From: a virus | Reading direction: 5' to 3' (one strand) | DNA: 60,134 nt | Virus record (IMG/VR): IMGVR_UViG_3300020392_000017 | Location: 1-60,134 of that record | Shown: positions 41,469-49,655 of the stretch, piece after piece | Layout: each line of letters begins with the position of its first letter | Numbering within the stretch: the stretch's first letter is position 1 | The notes under the pieces: generated by a model | Told to the model about the DNA's origin: nothing | Seen by the model: the letters and a program-made list of their open reading frames with translations, nothing else | Databases searched by the model: none | Position numbers and translations under genes: made by a program

Positions 41469-42428
41469 ATGCAATCATTAAATCAGCTTTTTACCGAAAA
41501 ATATCGGCCTAAAAATTTAAAAGAACTAATACTGCCTGATGCAGTAATGAATAAGTTTAAAGACGGACTAGTCCAGAATATGCTGTTTGCGGGCTCACCA
41601 GGGACAGGTAAGACTTCTTGTGCTAAAGCCGTTGTCAATCAGTTTGAATTGCCTTATTTGTACATTAACGCGTCCACAGACACATCTGTTGATGTAATTA
41701 GAACCAGAATTATTGATTTTTGTTCTACAGTGTCTATCATGGATAAACCTGGTACATTTAAAGTAGTTATTCTCGATGAGGTTGACGGTGTATCAGATCA
41801 GTTCTTTAAAGCACTTCGTGCTACAATGGAGCAATTTGCCTCTAATTCCAGGTTTATTGCAACATGTAATTATATTAATAAATTACCAGATCCTATTCTA
41901 TCAAGATTTGAAGTTATTAACTTTGACTTTGATAAAGAAGAAGAAACAGAGTTAACAAAGAAGTATATTCGTAGAGTATATGAAATTTGTAAGCAAGAAG
42001 AGATGTCAATTGAGAAAGATGCTCTTGTAGAGTTTGTTAGACGTAATTTCCCAGATCTAAGAACTACTCTAAATAAACTACAAGGCTATAAGACTCAAGG
42101 TACTACTAATATCACAGTACAAGATGTAAAGAGATTTAATTCAGTCTATAAAGATGTATTTGAATTAGTATTTAATGAGACAGATCCAGCTAAGAATTAT
42201 CAGATGTTAGTAAGCAATTATTCTAATAGAGTAGATGATGTATTACAAACATTGGGTGCAGAGTTTGTTGAATATATACAACAAGAACAATTGCAATCGG
42301 TAAAGCATATCCCACAGATCATTATTTCTGTAGCTAAACACCAACAGCAGAGAGTTCATGTAATCGATCCTGTAATTACAATGTTAAGTTGTATTTACGA
42401 GATACAAGGTATAATTAAGGCAAATTAA
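41469..42428 (+). CDS. 44: Clamp loader ATPase subunit, gp44-like
   Basis: 319 residues, exactly the T4 gp44 size. FTEKYRPKNLKELILP opens the AAA+ domain, Walker A is GSPGTGKT at 42-49, and Walker B is VVILDEVDGV, with KALRATMEQFASNSRFIATCNYINKLPDPILSRFE giving sensor 1 and the SRF arginine finger. It loads the gp45 clamp together with a small subunit, a candidate for which lies 1.5 kb downstream. Confidence 0.93.
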   Translation: MQSLNQLFTEKYRPKNLKELILPDAVMNKFKDGLVQNMLFAGSPGTGKTSCAKAVVNQFELPYLYINASTDTSVDVIRTRIIDFCSTVSIMDKPGTFKVVILDEVDGVSDQFFKALRATMEQFASNSRFIATCNYINKLPDPILSRFEVINFDFDKEEETELTKKYIRRVYEICKQEEMSIEKDALVEFVRRNFPDLRTTLNKLQGYKTQGTTNITVQDVKRFNSVYKDVFELVFNETDPAKNYQMLVSNYSNRVDDVLQTLGAEFVEYIQQEQLQSVKHIPQIIISVAKHQQQRVHVIDPVITMLSCIYEIQGIIKAN

Positions 42429-42457
42429 AGCAAAATAAGTGTTAAATAATTTTTCTA

Positions 42458-42481
42458 TGTCAGATATTTTTATTATATTTG
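42458..42481 (+). promoter_or_regulatory. Putative middle promoter, copy 3, with a Bacteroidota-type -7 box
   Basis: TGTCA (42458-42462), then 10 nt, then TTATATT (42473-42479). The same stretch reads TATATTTG at 42474-42481, a match to the TAnnTTTG box of Bacteroidota housekeeping promoters. The RNase H gene starts 24 nt later. Confidence 0.55.
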
Positions 42482-42504
42482 TATAGGAAGCATAAACTAA
42501 AGAT

Positions 42505-43779
42505 ATGAAAGTGGGAAAACATACACTATTAATAGACGGTAACTATTTCGTCTTCAGTAGACTATTCGTACTACCCAAACCTAAACAGGGTAAACTACTA
42601 GAAGATGATAAACAAAGAGCGCAGTTCATGCGTAAGTTAGCCATTGACTTTGCATCAGAGATGCGAAAGTTAAAAATGTTTGTAGATGACGTAGTCTTGG
42701 CAGTAGACTCCAAATCATGGAGAAAGGACCTATTCCCTGCATCAGACTATAAAGGTACAAGAAAACAAAATCAAACAGTAGACTGGCCATCAGTATATGC
42801 AGTCTATGAAGAATTTCAAAAAGTTGTAGCAACTAAAGGTGTTACTGTACATCAAATTCAAGGTGCAGAAGCAGACGATGTTATCTTTGGTTGGTCAACT
42901 ATGCTAAATGCTAGAGGTAAATCATGTATTGTGTGGACAGGTGACAGAGACTTAATTCAATTAGTCAACTATTCAGATACTAATGATGCTCACACCATTT
43001 GGTACTACAATACTAAGAAAACACTTTATGCATATAAAGGTTTCGAGAAAGATATGTCCAGTTCAGCAACAGAAACTATGACAGAAGATGATATGTTATT
43101 CAATATGGGTGGTAAGAATATGCTACGTGATAACTATCAGTCAGATATTATGAACTGGGTTACAGCTAATAAGATTAAGATTCAAGAAGTAGATTGTGAT
43201 GAATTTATCTTCAAGAAAATACTTGTAGGTGATAAATCAGATAATATCCAATCAGTAGTAACATGGCAGAAAGAAATGAAGAATGGTAAACTTAGAAACT
43301 ATTCTATTACAGATAAAACTGCAGATACTATATGGAAACAATATATCAAAGAATATGATGATTTCACTATTGACTTCTTATTCTCAACAGAAGCTAAAGA
43401 TATTCTATCAGATATTATTTACAGAGTTGTAGGTCACACTAACACTACTCTAATTAAGACTAATCTTACTACTAACATTGCATTAATGTTATTACACAAT
43501 AAGACTATTCCAGATCCAATTCAAAAAGCTATCTATGAAGCAATTGAATTAGACTGGGAAGGTGCAATTGAGTCTAAAGAATCTATCATGGAAATGGATA
43601 AAATTCTTGAAGGTACTGATTGGTTAGAAGGAGCTAAGAAGGCTAATTTTGCACCAGACCCATTTGCAGGTATGGATGTACCTGATGAACCTAAGAAGTC
43701 TCCAATGAAATTAGTAGGTAAGAAGACTAAGAAGACTAAGAAGACTGTAAAGAAAGACCCAACTAAAAAATTATTTTAA
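42505..43779 (+). CDS. rnh: 5'-3' exonuclease/RNase H, T4 Rnh-like
   Basis: 424 residues, longer than T4 Rnh (305). FEN-1/RNase H acidic sites are visible: LLIDGNYF at the start, VVLAVDSKSWRKDLFPASDYKGTRK, GAEADDVIFGW, WTGDRDLIQL and VGDKSDNI (H3TH region). It removes RNA primers from lagging-strand fragments. The extra length lies in a segment around 170-210 and in a Lys-rich tail (KKTKKTKKTVKKDPTKKLF) that ends like a clamp-binding peptide. The next small gene starts on the very next base. Confidence 0.85.
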   Translation: MKVGKHTLLIDGNYFVFSRLFVLPKPKQGKLLEDDKQRAQFMRKLAIDFASEMRKLKMFVDDVVLAVDSKSWRKDLFPASDYKGTRKQNQTVDWPSVYAVYEEFQKVVATKGVTVHQIQGAEADDVIFGWSTMLNARGKSCIVWTGDRDLIQLVNYSDTNDAHTIWYYNTKKTLYAYKGFEKDMSSSATETMTEDDMLFNMGGKNMLRDNYQSDIMNWVTANKIKIQEVDCDEFIFKKILVGDKSDNIQSVVTWQKEMKNGKLRNYSITDKTADTIWKQYIKEYDDFTIDFLFSTEAKDILSDIIYRVVGHTNTTLIKTNLTTNIALMLLHNKTIPDPIQKAIYEAIELDWEGAIESKESIMEMDKILEGTDWLEGAKKANFAPDPFAGMDVPDEPKKSPMKLVGKKTKKTKKTVKKDPTKKLF

Positions 43780-43950
43780 ATGCTAAGAGATATGACTCTA
43801 GATGAACACTTAACTATCGAAGAAATTTTAGCTGAGGCTAACGCCTACGGACTAAAAGCAGAAGTACAAGCAACTGCTAATAAACTTTTGAATGATGGTT
43901 ATGACTATGAGTCTGCTTATACTATGGCATTCCATGAATGGTGCAAGTAA
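43780..43950 (+). CDS. Small acidic helical protein
   Basis: 56 residues (MLRDMTLDEHLTIEEILAEAN ... MAFHEWCK). The ATG begins one base after the RNase H stop. ANAYGLKAEVQATANKLLNDGYDYESAYTMAFHEW suggests two or three helices, like a UBA-sized bundle. No family was recognised. Confidence 0.5.
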   Translation: MLRDMTLDEHLTIEEILAEANAYGLKAEVQATANKLLNDGYDYESAYTMAFHEWCK

Positions 43951-43979
43951 ACTTTAGCACTTAATACCATATAATAAAT

Positions 43980-44411
43980 ATGTTAGACGAAACAAAGTTA
44001 TTTGACTTTGTGAAAATAATGTTCACAAAGCCTGCACAATACAAGAAATTAAAACAACATTCTAAGAAGCGACATCACTTCATGATTAATCGCTTTATGT
44101 CAATTAAATATCCTAGTAATGCACAGCTATTCAACATTAATGGTATAAATGGAGGTAACGTAGTAGAATGTTGGTCTGTTGTTGCTTCCAGGTTCAAATC
44201 TGTCCCTGGTTGGTTTTATACAAAAACTAAAAAGGCTAAGAAAAATAAGGCTGATAAATATAATCCCAGTGATAGATCTATTGAGATTTATATGGATAAA
44301 AACGAAATCGGACAGAGAGAATTTGACGAACTAAAACACTTCGCTAAAGATGCACTCTATTCTGACTTGAAAAAAATTGAAGAACAGATAGAAGTTTATG
44401 CAAAAAGCTGA
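43980..44411 (+). CDS. 62: Putative clamp loader small subunit, gp62-like
   Basis: 143 residues. LFDFVKIMFTKPAQY, HHFMINRFMSIKYPSNAQ and VPGWFYTKTKKAKKNK follow the pattern of small clamp-loader subunits in T4-like phages (an FMINRF-type block, then an aromatic-basic block). T4 gp62 is 187 residues. The placement in the gp44-RNase H cluster supports this. Without an alignment the call is moderate. It overlaps the next gene by 14 nt. Confidence 0.5.
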   Translation: MLDETKLFDFVKIMFTKPAQYKKLKQHSKKRHHFMINRFMSIKYPSNAQLFNINGINGGNVVECWSVVASRFKSVPGWFYTKTKKAKKNKADKYNPSDRSIEIYMDKNEIGQREFDELKHFAKDALYSDLKKIEEQIEVYAKS

Positions 44412-45045
44412 AGACCACTTTTCAGAAGTAATAGATATTACTTTATATAAGTACAACTCAATCGACCTCAAGTTATGGGGTGTAATCATGAGAGACTTTA
44501 AGACCAGATCTACTGGTGATAAATCTATGTTAGTCTCAAAAGATAGAATGTTAGAGTACTTACAGGTAGGTTTTAGAGATGATGTCAATAGATTCTCAGC
44601 AGTTAGTGATGTTAACATTCACAAAGAGGCTACTTCCATCTATTTTATTTGGCAGATATTTCAAACCATGCCTAATCTTAGATATATTAGAGTAAATCTA
44701 AATATGAATTCTAGCTATAATAGAATTGTAAATGTAGACCAGGTTAAAACAATCAAATATGATATTAAAACCTTAAGAGGAAGTATTCGTATGTTCGACC
44801 TATTTAATCCACATGAATTACAATTAGCTAATACAATTTTAAGAAAAGCTGGTCTAATTAAAGGTGGTGAGAAATTCAAAACATTTAAACTAAGAGATTT
44901 CTTAAACTCGTTAGATTTATTTCAACAAGAGAATAATACAGTAGAAATTCTAGGAGTAACTAACGCATTTATCCATACATTAGAGCACCATGAGTCAGAT
45001 AACCCTGAAATGCTCTTAATCACCGACTGGGAGTCAGATATATAA
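44398..45045 (+). CDS. Unknown protein at the end of the gp44 cluster
   Basis: 215 residues, mixed alpha/beta (EVIDITLYKYNSIDLKLWGVIMRDF, MPNLRYIRVNLNMNSSYNRI, NTVEILGVTNAFIHTLEHH). In T4 the next gene after 62 is regA, a translational repressor, but length and sequence do not fit it. It starts inside the previous gene and its stop overlaps the late promoter of the neck gene. Confidence 0.5.
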   Translation: MQKAEDHFSEVIDITLYKYNSIDLKLWGVIMRDFKTRSTGDKSMLVSKDRMLEYLQVGFRDDVNRFSAVSDVNIHKEATSIYFIWQIFQTMPNLRYIRVNLNMNSSYNRIVNVDQVKTIKYDIKTLRGSIRMFDLFNPHELQLANTILRKAGLIKGGEKFKTFKLRDFLNSLDLFQQENNTVEILGVTNAFIHTLEHHESDNPEMLLITDWESDI

Positions 45046-45046
45046 T
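45036..45046 (+). promoter_or_regulatory. Late promoter for the neck gene
   Basis: AGATATATAAT, overlapping the previous stop codon. A small hairpin AGACT/AGTCT (45056-45060, 45064-45068) follows where the transcript should start; the ATG is at 45075. Confidence 0.7.
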
Positions 45047-45074
45047 AAAAATAATAGACTCATAGTCTTTCAAT

Positions 45075-47039
45075 ATGGCGGTAACAAATTTTACAGCAGA
45101 TGCAATAGGAGATTATTTCTTCGCTAAATTACAAGAGCCTTATGCTAATGTAAATAGAATTACTAACTGGTCAATTTTAGTTGGTGTAAACTCTCCGAAT
45201 AGCGTGGGTACTTTAACCTTAACTGCTGGTAGTAATGTAATTACTGGTACTAATGTCAATTGGACATTAACACCAGGTAGTCAATTTATTGCTGGTGGTC
45301 AGACTTTTCAAGTCCAAACTATTACTGCAGATACAATTACTACAGAATCTAATTCAACATTTACAGGTACTGATGTAAAGTGGTATGAAGTACCAGATGT
45401 TGATAATTATTTTACCTATGATTTCAGATGGTCTCAAGAGGGTAGTTCATCTGATGGTGGTCAAATGTCAGAATTAAGACCTCTAAACAATGGCATTGGT
45501 CCAAGAGATTTATTAGGTTTAACTTTTGACCCTACAAAACCAGTTTGGATAGATGTAAAAGCAGAAGTATTCAGACTTTCAGCACTACATTCTTTAAGTT
45601 TACTTTCAGTTACATTTGAATTAGAAACTGCAAGTGGTCAAGTTCAATCTTGTCCACAATTATGTGGTGACTGTAACGACCCTTATTTACCAGGTTGTAC
45701 TAATATCGTTATTGATTGTTCAGATCCAATCTATGACCCATATAATTTAAGTAAACCAACTAAAATTTATGAAGAAATCAGTGAATTGGCTGCTAATATG
45801 TGGGGTCATAACACTCAATACTTTAGAGTAGAGCCAGATCAAAGATCTAGAGATGTTATCCTTATGGAATACTCACTCTATAATGTGAAAGAACAAGGTA
45901 ACGTAAAGATTATAGTACCAGATAATGCTCTACCAACTAGAGAATTTACTTATGATATTTTTGGTATGGGCTTTGAAGAATTTGAAATTCATATTACAAA
46001 AGGTCAGATGGAACAGGCATTCGGTGAAGGTATTCATCCAAGACCTAGAGACTATATGTACATTCCAATTATGAATAGAATGTATGAGGTTAGTTCAGTA
46101 AGTTTTGCAGATGAATTCAATCTGGAAATGACTTATTGGAGATTAATGTTGAAGAAATATGAAGAGCGTAGTTCAAGTATTATCGACACAGATACTGCAG
46201 AAGGTCAGGCAATTGATACAGCACTTGATGATTTATATACTGGAGTCGAAGAAGTATTCGGCGAAGAGATTCAAGACGAATATACAAAAACTACAAAACC
46301 AGCTCAATATCAAACTGTATTCTCAGAAGTAGCCGATGGTATTAGAGATAGAATTCACAATGCTCTAACTATTTCAGATAAAGAAATTAGAAATAAGTGG
46401 ACTATTATTGCTAAAAATTCTTATGACTTAGAGTCTGTTAAAGACTTAGGTATTGAGTGTCTATTATACAGAAAGTATTCTAGTCTACCAGTAGATAAAA
46501 ACCTAGCTATTTCTATGTGGTTTAAACCTAACTTAACTTCTAATACAGCAGAACAAACGTTAATTGATGGAAGACAAGGTAACAAAGGTATTAAGTTGAC
46601 ATTTAACAAGACAGTAATTAAAGCATATATTAATGATACAGTCTTAGAATATCCATGGACAACTCAACCAGTTAATGATAATTGGTATGGTTTAGTCTAT
46701 AATCTAAACAATAGTTTCATCAATACTGGAGCCTATGTGTATAAATTAAACCCACAGTCTAATGGTTTAAATTCACTACCAGTATCTGATACTCTACAAG
46801 AAGTGATGGACGTTACAAATGAAATTCCTTCTGCTTTAGGATGGTCTACAAAGAAACAATGGTCGCTTATGCCAGGTAAATTAGCGCTGACTAATTTTAG
46901 ATTATTTAAGAAAACTATTGGTAAAGATCAGCATACTAACATTCTACAACAATATGTAGTTAGAGATAATCACTTAGCAGATATTATTGATAATGCAATT
47001 CCTTCTATCCAGCTAAGAAGATACAATCAGAACCGATAA
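45075..47039 (+). CDS. 14: Neck protein, gp14-like core with an added lectin-like domain
   Basis: 654 residues, far longer than T4 gp14 (256). Residues 230-385 hold the gp14-like pattern: ELAANMWGHNTQYFRVEPDQRSRDVILMEYSLY-type segment (gp14: a D-V-x-Y-x-R block), FEEFEIHITKGQMEQAFGEG and RPRDYMYIPIMNRMYEVSSV (gp14: RPREGD..Y.P). An N-terminal beta-rich part contains an Ig-like segment (LTLTAGSNVITGTNVNWTL). Residues about 470-620 (ISMWFKPNL, GIKLTFNKTVIKAYINDTV, NWYGLVYNL) look like a concanavalin/LamG jelly roll. Position before gp16-gp17 agrees with the T4 order 13-14-15-16-17. Confidence 0.6.
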   Translation: MAVTNFTADAIGDYFFAKLQEPYANVNRITNWSILVGVNSPNSVGTLTLTAGSNVITGTNVNWTLTPGSQFIAGGQTFQVQTITADTITTESNSTFTGTDVKWYEVPDVDNYFTYDFRWSQEGSSSDGGQMSELRPLNNGIGPRDLLGLTFDPTKPVWIDVKAEVFRLSALHSLSLLSVTFELETASGQVQSCPQLCGDCNDPYLPGCTNIVIDCSDPIYDPYNLSKPTKIYEEISELAANMWGHNTQYFRVEPDQRSRDVILMEYSLYNVKEQGNVKIIVPDNALPTREFTYDIFGMGFEEFEIHITKGQMEQAFGEGIHPRPRDYMYIPIMNRMYEVSSVSFADEFNLEMTYWRLMLKKYEERSSSIIDTDTAEGQAIDTALDDLYTGVEEVFGEEIQDEYTKTTKPAQYQTVFSEVADGIRDRIHNALTISDKEIRNKWTIIAKNSYDLESVKDLGIECLLYRKYSSLPVDKNLAISMWFKPNLTSNTAEQTLIDGRQGNKGIKLTFNKTVIKAYINDTVLEYPWTTQPVNDNWYGLVYNLNNSFINTGAYVYKLNPQSNGLNSLPVSDTLQEVMDVTNEIPSALGWSTKKQWSLMPGKLALTNFRLFKKTIGKDQHTNILQQYVVRDNHLADIIDNAIPSIQLRRYNQNR

Positions 47040-47071
47040 TGAAAACATATTCAGATCTAGACTGATTTGCT

Positions 47072-47081
47072 AGATATATAG
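47072..47081 (+). promoter_or_regulatory. Late promoter (variant) for the terminase genes
   Basis: AGATATATAG, 16 nt before the ATG at 47098. Confidence 0.65.
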
Positions 47082-47097
47082 AATATATTATGATATT

Positions 47098-47766
47098 ATG
47101 AGTGAAGAAAATTCAAAGAAAAAGAGAACAATAGCTGAACAAGCAGATGATATTAGAAAGGAGTTAGATGATTTGATAGGGGATAGTCCTCTAGAAGTTG
47201 AAAACGACCCTAAAGATTTGCCTATTCAAGCTAGACCAACGGATGTTGCACCAATGGTCAATTATACAGATCTCAAAGCAGGTGCTAGTAAAAAAGCACA
47301 AAAGACTATTACAAGTCTAATGAAATTTTATCTGGATGCAGATATTATTGAAAAAGATGAGTATATTAAAGCTAAGAAGCAAATGGATGAGATGACAATG
47401 TCTTCTCTCATTTATCAATTACAAGCAGGTGAAAGAGCACTTACAACTCTATTAGAAACTATTGACTCAGGTGAATTAGCACCTAGAATGTTTGAAGTAC
47501 TAGCAACTCTACAGAAGTCAATGTTAGATATTATTAAATCTCAGACCATGTATTTAATGGCTGCAGAAGAAGGTACTAAAAGAATTGCTAGAGATATAGA
47601 AATCTATCAACAAAGACAGAATCAAACTGAAATAGAAGGAGCGGGTGGAGATTCTGGTAATAAAAATATCCAAAGAGGTACAAAAGACTTAATGGCTGCA
47701 ATTCAAGCAGGTATTCACGGTGCTGATGAGCAGGATATTGAGGATGTTGAGCCAACAGAAGAATAA
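47098..47766 (+). CDS. 16: Terminase small subunit, gp16-like
   Basis: 222 residues (T4 gp16 is 164). The central part is long helices (TITSLMKFYLDADIIEKDEYI, MSSLIYQLQAGERALTTLLE, MLDIIKSQTMYLMAAEEGTKRI) as in the coiled-coil oligomerisation region of gp16. Both ends are charged and likely disordered. It selects DNA and regulates the packaging motor. It overlaps gp17 by one base, the same order as in T4. Confidence 0.8.
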   Translation: MSEENSKKKRTIAEQADDIRKELDDLIGDSPLEVENDPKDLPIQARPTDVAPMVNYTDLKAGASKKAQKTITSLMKFYLDADIIEKDEYIKAKKQMDEMTMSSLIYQLQAGERALTTLLETIDSGELAPRMFEVLATLQKSMLDIIKSQTMYLMAAEEGTKRIARDIEIYQQRQNQTEIEGAGGDSGNKNIQRGTKDLMAAIQAGIHGADEQDIEDVEPTEE

Positions 47767-49598
47767 TGGCAGACTACGTAGGAGATAATAAATGGATCCC
47801 GAAAGAGGAAGGGCCACAGGCAGCCTCGGAAAGAATTGTTTGGTCCACCAAGCAGATCAATGACTTATTGGTTGCTATGGACCAGGGTTATCGTCCTAAG
47901 ATTAAGTTACCATTCTACGAGGGTAGACAATTTCTAAAGAAAGGTAATATAGTATTTGAATATACTGATGAGGAAATATCTGAGCTAGCTAGATGCGCCG
48001 CTGACATTGTCTACTTTGCAGAGAAATATGCAGTGGTAATGACAGATAATGGTATTCAACAAGTAAAGTTGAGAGATTATCAAGTAGAGATGTTACAGAA
48101 TCTACAGAATGAGAGATTTAATATCGTTCTAGCATCTCGTCAGATGGGTAAAACAGTTACAGCATCTATTTTCAATGCATGGTATTTAACTTTTAATATG
48201 GACAAGAACACTCTGTTACTTGCCAACAAATCTGACTCAACGAAAGAAATTATTGATAAAGCCAAAACAGTTATTGAAAATCTTCCATTCTTTATGAAGC
48301 CTGGTATTATTAAATACGATGTCATGAATGTAAGATGTGATAATGGTTGTCGACTAATAGGACAATCAACCACAGCAAAATCTGGTATTGGTTTTACAAT
48401 TCACAATCTATATCTGGATGAGTTTGCTCACATCCATCCATCAATCGCAGATTCTTTCTACGAGAATGTATATCCTACACTATCCTCGTCGAAAGTCTCA
48501 AGAATTACAATTACATCTACACCAAATGGCTTTAATAAATTCTACCAAATTTACTCAGCAGCAGATCGTAAAGATAATGAATATCATCCTATGCGTATCG
48601 ACTGGTGGCAACATCCTGACAGAGACGAAGCATGGTACGACAGAGAACTCAAAAACTTAGGTTCAATTGAAGCATTCAATAAACAATATGGAAATGAATT
48701 CGTTTCTAGTTCAAATCTACTATTAGACCCAGTAGATATGAAGAAGATGAGAAAGCGAATGCAGCCCTATGTTTATCATGACTTTGATGAGTTCGACTAT
48801 ATCTCTATTGACACTAAAGGTTTCTTAGAGTGGGCTCCAGATTTTGATATTGATACCTGTAAAGATAAAGAGAACTTCTGGTTATTTTCAGTAGATATTG
48901 CAGAAGGTAACGGTGGTGATGCATCAGTAATTAATGTATTCCAGGTCGATCCAATGAATAAGGACGAAATAAAGAATGTGGTTAATCCTGGTGCGATGTA
49001 TGATTTCTTTAAATTTACTCAAGTTTGTAGATTTAGATCAAATGAACATGTAATTGAAGATTTCGCAAAAGTACTGTATACTCTATCAGTCGACATATTC
49101 TACTCAGAGAACGTGAAAATGATTGTGGAATATAATACTTATGGTACTGTACTATTTAATTATCTAAGACAGATTTTTCCACAGAGAAATGATTTTGATG
49201 ATGAGATGATAGTAAAGTTTAAACATCGACATGATGGAAGAGCATTAAAGCCAGGTATTAAGCTAAAATCTGACAATAAAGCTATCTTTTGTCAGAACTT
49301 TGCGAAATTATATAAGATAAATAGATTAGATTTAACAGATGAGGTTACAGTGACTGAAGCTTCCTTGTTTGGTACCCTGCCAAACGGTAGTTACGGCGCT
49401 CAAATGGGCAATGACGACGTGATTATGACTTGTATCACTGCAACCGAGTTTTTTAATACGACAGACTATGCAGATTTTGTAGAAGAGCTCTTAGATTTCA
49501 TAGATCCAGACATCCATGATGAGATGGAGGCAGTCCTTTACAAGGACAATGACCAGGCTGGAGATTTACAATATGATATTTATGACCTTTTGAAATAA
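47766..49598 (+). CDS. 17: Terminase large subunit, gp17-like
   Basis: 610 residues, the T4 gp17 length. Walker A variant ASRQMGKT near 124-131, Walker B LYLDEFAHI near 215-223, and ITITSTPNG as the coupling motif belong to the ATPase. The nuclease domain begins with FSVDIAEGNGGDAS and has IVEYNTYG and NDDVIMTC acidic sites. It cuts concatemers and pumps DNA into the head. Confidence 0.94.
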   Translation: MADYVGDNKWIPKEEGPQAASERIVWSTKQINDLLVAMDQGYRPKIKLPFYEGRQFLKKGNIVFEYTDEEISELARCAADIVYFAEKYAVVMTDNGIQQVKLRDYQVEMLQNLQNERFNIVLASRQMGKTVTASIFNAWYLTFNMDKNTLLLANKSDSTKEIIDKAKTVIENLPFFMKPGIIKYDVMNVRCDNGCRLIGQSTTAKSGIGFTIHNLYLDEFAHIHPSIADSFYENVYPTLSSSKVSRITITSTPNGFNKFYQIYSAADRKDNEYHPMRIDWWQHPDRDEAWYDRELKNLGSIEAFNKQYGNEFVSSSNLLLDPVDMKKMRKRMQPYVYHDFDEFDYISIDTKGFLEWAPDFDIDTCKDKENFWLFSVDIAEGNGGDASVINVFQVDPMNKDEIKNVVNPGAMYDFFKFTQVCRFRSNEHVIEDFAKVLYTLSVDIFYSENVKMIVEYNTYGTVLFNYLRQIFPQRNDFDDEMIVKFKHRHDGRALKPGIKLKSDNKAIFCQNFAKLYKINRLDLTDEVTVTEASLFGTLPNGSYGAQMGNDDVIMTCITATEFFNTTDYADFVEELLDFIDPDIHDEMEAVLYKDNDQAGDLQYDIYDLLK

Positions 49599-49614
49599 AT
49601 TTGCAGAAAGACAA

Positions 49615-49625
49615 GGATATATAAT
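49615..49625 (+). promoter_or_regulatory. Late promoter for the sheath gene
   Basis: GGATATATAAT, 30 nt before the ATG at 49656. Confidence 0.7.
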
Positions 49626-49655
49626 AAAAGAATTAAAAAATAATAACGAACAACT

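Noticed and set aside
44398-45045. RegA translational repressor or neck gp13
   Set aside because: Position suits either, but length and sequence pattern fit neither.
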